25,676 bases of DNA from an uncultured Bacilli bacterium (GTDB lineage Bacteria > Bacillota_I > Bacilli_A > RF39 > UBA660), in assembly GCA_947599755.1 (NCBI GenBank), contig CANQFO010000006.1, positions 1 through 25,676 of the forward strand. Reading direction: 5' to 3'. The notes beneath the pieces are model-generated. The model ran no database searches. It was not told the DNA's origin and worked only from the letters and a program-made list of their open reading frames with translations. Positions 23,523-25,676 of the stretch are shown piece by piece (the first letter of the stretch is position 1; each line of letters opens with the position of its first letter). Position numbers and translations under genes: made by a program.

Positions 23523-24038
23523 TTAAGAAAAATATAAACTTTTAAACTCCTCTAAAGCATAACACATCTCCTGATAAATTTTTTCATGAATCATATGTTT
23601 CTCTAAAGCATTTTTTAAAAAATCCTCCACACAAGCAATTTTTACATAATGAATAGAAAATTCACTTTGTTTTTCAATTTCATCATACTGAGTTTGGAAA
23701 AAATCAGGAGTTTGATCAGTAAATAATATATAATAATAAATTTTACTACAAACCTTTAAATTTAAATCACAATAATTAGAAAAATAAGTAATAATTTGCA
23801 AAAAAGGTTCATTTTTAACCAAAATGTTGATTCCTAATTCTTCCTTTATTTCCCGAGTTAAAGTATTTTCAAGAGACTCATCCTTCTTACGATGTCCACC
23901 AGGAAACTGATAAGTATAATTATTATAAACAAGCAATATTTCTTGTTTAGAATTAATTAATAATGCCTTAACGCGAATAATTTCCTGTTCCAAATCATCT
24001 TCATTTAAATGATCATCATTAATAAGAATCTGCCTCAT
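23523..24038 (-). CDS. Nudix hydrolase
   Basis: The 171-aa protein carries a perfect Nudix box at about residues 48-70: G(x5)E then (x7)REIKEELGI, preceded by QFPGG. It hydrolyses a nucleoside diphosphate linked to another moiety; the substrate cannot be read from the sequence. An N-terminal stretch (DDHLNEDDLEQEIIRVKALLI) leads into the first strand. It starts 9 bp after the metalloprotease-like gene, so the two are likely one operon. Confidence 0.93.
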   Translation of the reverse strand: MRQILINDDHLNEDDLEQEIIRVKALLINSKQEILLVYNNYTYQFPGGHRKKDESLENTLTREIKEELGINILVKNEPFLQIITYFSNYCDLNLKVCSKIYYYILFTDQTPDFFQTQYDEIEKQSEFSIHYVKIACVEDFLKNALEKHMIHEKIYQEMCYALEEFKSLYFS

Positions 24039-24047
24039 AACTCCTCC

Positions 24048-24962
24048 TTAATCAACAAATCTCTCCCAATATTCTAAAGTATCAGAAGAAACTGTAGTAA
24101 AATATAAATCCATTTGTTCAGACATAAATTTTGCTTTTAACCAAACATTACTACCATAATTTAAACAACTAGCTTTACTATCAGCCATCATAAATTCAAA
24201 AGTAGATGCCCTATCTTCATACTCATCAGTTTGTGCATAATCATTAACAAAAAAAGCATTTTCAGACAAACTCTTACTATAAGAATAATTAGCATTAACA
24301 CTACCATAATAAAAATCAGCTGGATTTAAACTATTCCAAGTAGTATAACGTCCTCCTTTCTCATAAATAAAATCATCAATATAATGATAAACCTCATGAT
24401 GAAAACTTTCATCAAAAGGATACTCAGTAGCAATAGACAAACGAATATTCTTAGAAGAAGAATCGGTAACACCAGTAACATTATCAGAAGAATATTTTTG
24501 AATTAAATAAATAATCAAATGAAATCCAGCACTCTCTATTTCTTGAAAAAAACCAGTCGGATACAAAGACATACAATGATCTAAATTAACTAAAGCCGTA
24601 TGGATCTGAACAGGATCTGTAATAGCAATCGTATTAAGACCACCCACCCGATATTGATCTGTTTCAGAACCATAACGAACCAAAACACTATAAGTAGATT
24701 GAATACGATTTCTTAAAGAATTATTTTCAGAAACAATATCAGAAGAATTAGAAGGAAAAACAGAATCATCAGAAGAAACCTTAGGACGATCAGTCGTATT
24801 AATAGAAATAGAAGAATCTGTACCCTTAGAAACAACAGTAACATTTAAAATAGGATCTTGTAAAGATTTATCATTACTAAAACTAAGAAAAATTCCTGTA
24901 AAAATAAAAAGAAAAGAGAGAAAAAGAATAAACCTAGAAATTTGAATATGAAACTTTCCCAT
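24048..24962 (-). CDS. Exported or membrane-anchored HExxH metalloprotease-like protein
   Basis: The 304-aa protein has an N-terminal hydrophobic segment (9-28), a Ser/Asp-rich linker to ~85, then a domain with HEVYH (189-193), the zinc-binding HExxH motif, and glutamates in DEYEDRASTFEFMM (about 247-256) that could supply the third ligand. This resembles putative zinc-binding peptidases of Bacillota with unknown targets. An extended -10 (TGCTATACT; -10 at 24995-24990) precedes it. The gene leads the Nudix gene. Whether it is proteolytic is unproven. Confidence 0.75.
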   Translation of the reverse strand: MGKFHIQISRFILFLSFLFIFTGIFLSFSNDKSLQDPILNVTVVSKGTDSSISINTTDRPKVSSDDSVFPSNSSDIVSENNSLRNRIQSTYSVLVRYGSETDQYRVGGLNTIAITDPVQIHTALVNLDHCMSLYPTGFFQEIESAGFHLIIYLIQKYSSDNVTGVTDSSSKNIRLSIATEYPFDESFHHEVYHYIDDFIYEKGGRYTTWNSLNPADFYYGSVNANYSYSKSLSENAFFVNDYAQTDEYEDRASTFEFMMADSKASCLNYGSNVWLKAKFMSEQMDLYFTTVSSDTLEYWERFVD

Positions 24963-25033
24963 CTTTATTCACCTCTATTCTACTATTAAAGTATAGCAAA
25001 AAAAACAAAAAAAATCTACACTAGAGTAAGATT

Positions 25034-25062
25034 AAAAAACAAAAGCACTAGTAAACTAGTGC
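25034..25062 (-). terminator. Terminator of the partial gene at the window end
   Basis: GCACTAG (25045-25051) and CTAGTGC (25056-25062) form a perfect stem with loop TAAA; the minus strand continues TTTTGTTTTTT. Confidence 0.85.
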
Positions 25063-25084
25063 AAAAAATAGTAATCTTTTTTTA

Positions 25085-25676
25085 TCATACACTATGATTA
25101 TTCTCTTGCAACTGCTTATTCATAGAACTAATCACATCATACATAGCCTGTGCTTCTTTTACTCTTCCCTCTTTATAAAGGGCATTTGCTTGTTCCATCA
25201 TTTTTTCAATCTGTGATTGTTTTTCTAATGCAGAAACAGCTCCAGATTGCTCCTGTCTTCCTCCAAATAAATAATTTGATTGTACTTGCTGAGAAGCAAA
25301 CAGTTTTTGATATTGTCTTGCTGTTACTAAAATTGCTTTAACTGGATTTTCAGATATTTTAGAAAATGAATGAACCACATTAGAAGAATCAATTTTTTGT
25401 TCCAAAGAACCTCCTCCATCATAATTTGATGGTTGCTGTGTAACAGGAATAGTAGATAATACAACATGAGTAGAATCATTAGACTCTTCTCCTACCTTAA
25501 CATCAGGAGTAGTTTGTGAAACATTTACATTAGCAATAGGAATAGAAATAGAATTACGAATATCTGGAGAAGGTTGATTAGAAGCATCCTGTACTACTTC
25601 AGAATTATCCCCATTTTCCAAAGAAACATCTTGATTAGAATCAGAACCCACATCAACTGATTCATCTACTACCTCA
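25085..25676 (-). CDS. C-terminal part of a low-complexity protein (5' end outside window)
   Basis: The frame is open to the right edge (EVVDESVDVGSDSN...), so the GTG at 25651 is internal and only the last ~196 residues are seen. The first ~100 are rich in Ser, Asp, Asn, Val and Gln and probably disordered. The end contains helices (ISENPVKAILVTARQYQKLFASQQ and QIEKMMEQANALYKEGRVKEAQAMYDVISSMNKQL), the latter resembling a single TPR-like hairpin. No family is recognised. Confidence 0.8.
   Translation of the reverse strand, partial: EVVDESVDVGSDSNQDVSLENGDNSEVVQDASNQPSPDIRNSISIPIANVNVSQTTPDVKVGEESNDSTHVVLSTIPVTQQPSNYDGGGSLEQKIDSSNVVHSFSKISENPVKAILVTARQYQKLFASQQVQSNYLFGGRQEQSGAVSALEKQSQIEKMMEQANALYKEGRVKEAQAMYDVISSMNKQLQENNHSV

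Noticed and set aside
25150..25341. 63-aa + strand ORF
   Set aside because: Antisense shadow within the partial minus-strand gene; no start signals.
1..25676. CRISPR array, insertion sequence ends, prophage genes or tRNA genes
   Set aside because: No regularly spaced direct repeats, no transposase or integrase, no phage structural genes and no tRNA-like cloverleaf with a GTTCRANNC box were seen on either strand.

Overview
The window is very AT-rich DNA with the dense, mostly co-oriented gene layout, GGAGG-type ribosome binding sites and TTGACA/TATAAT promoters of a low-GC Bacillota. Cell-wall hydrolases (a GH25 lysozyme and a membrane-anchored muramidase-like protein) argue for a walled organism, so not a wall-less mollicute. 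A three-gene acyl-CoA-dehydratase-activase-type cluster suggests an anaerobe. TGA is read as stop. An uncultured gut-type Bacilli or Clostridia-like lineage is my best guess, but no rRNA or ribosomal protein gene is present to fix it.

Positions 1-6.5 kb look accessory. They hold the tail of a winged-helix/ATP-binding type regulator, a three-gene operon of unknown proteins (a small PH-like protein and two paralogous membrane proteins), a hypothetical small ORF, a DUF1016/YhcG-type PDDEXK nuclease preceded by a GC-rich palindrome, and a divergent threonyl-tRNA synthetase with an eroded editing domain. The synthetase leader is remarkable. From about 6334 down to 5829 it holds a 27-codon leader peptide with seven Thr codons in eight positions, a terminator hairpin with a plausible antiterminator, a complete T-box, and then a second short ORF with three ACG Thr codons that overlaps the thrS start. 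Two classical threonine-starvation sensors appear to be stacked in series on one gene.

Positions 6.5-17.5 kb hold a GIY-YIG plus DUF2075-type helicase, a GH25-CW_7-LysM lysozyme, a membrane-anchored unknown protein, a YokE-like PH protein, and an anchored thioredoxin-like protein. These are followed by a forward operon of two dehydratase-like subunits and their BadF/HgdC-type activase, whose first start site lies in a perfect 10-bp hairpin. A pair of overlapping unknown genes and an ABC-F protein with a degenerate second ATPase half complete this stretch.

Positions 17.5-19.5 kb contain what I consider the main find. A roughly 617-nt non-coding transcript has a consensus promoter (TTGACA-17-TATAAT) and a clear intrinsic terminator. 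It lies directly upstream of a 198-aa DUF21-like membrane protein carrying a DxxxD motif (DVIGD). Size, isolation and partner all match the OLE RNA / OapA ribonucleoprotein system. A small kinase-fold protein follows. Positions 19.5-25.7 kb hold a muramidase-like protein, a Sir2 deacylase, an ABC exporter pair, a Nudix hydrolase, an HExxH metalloprotease-like protein, and the C-terminal part of a low-complexity protein cut by the window end.
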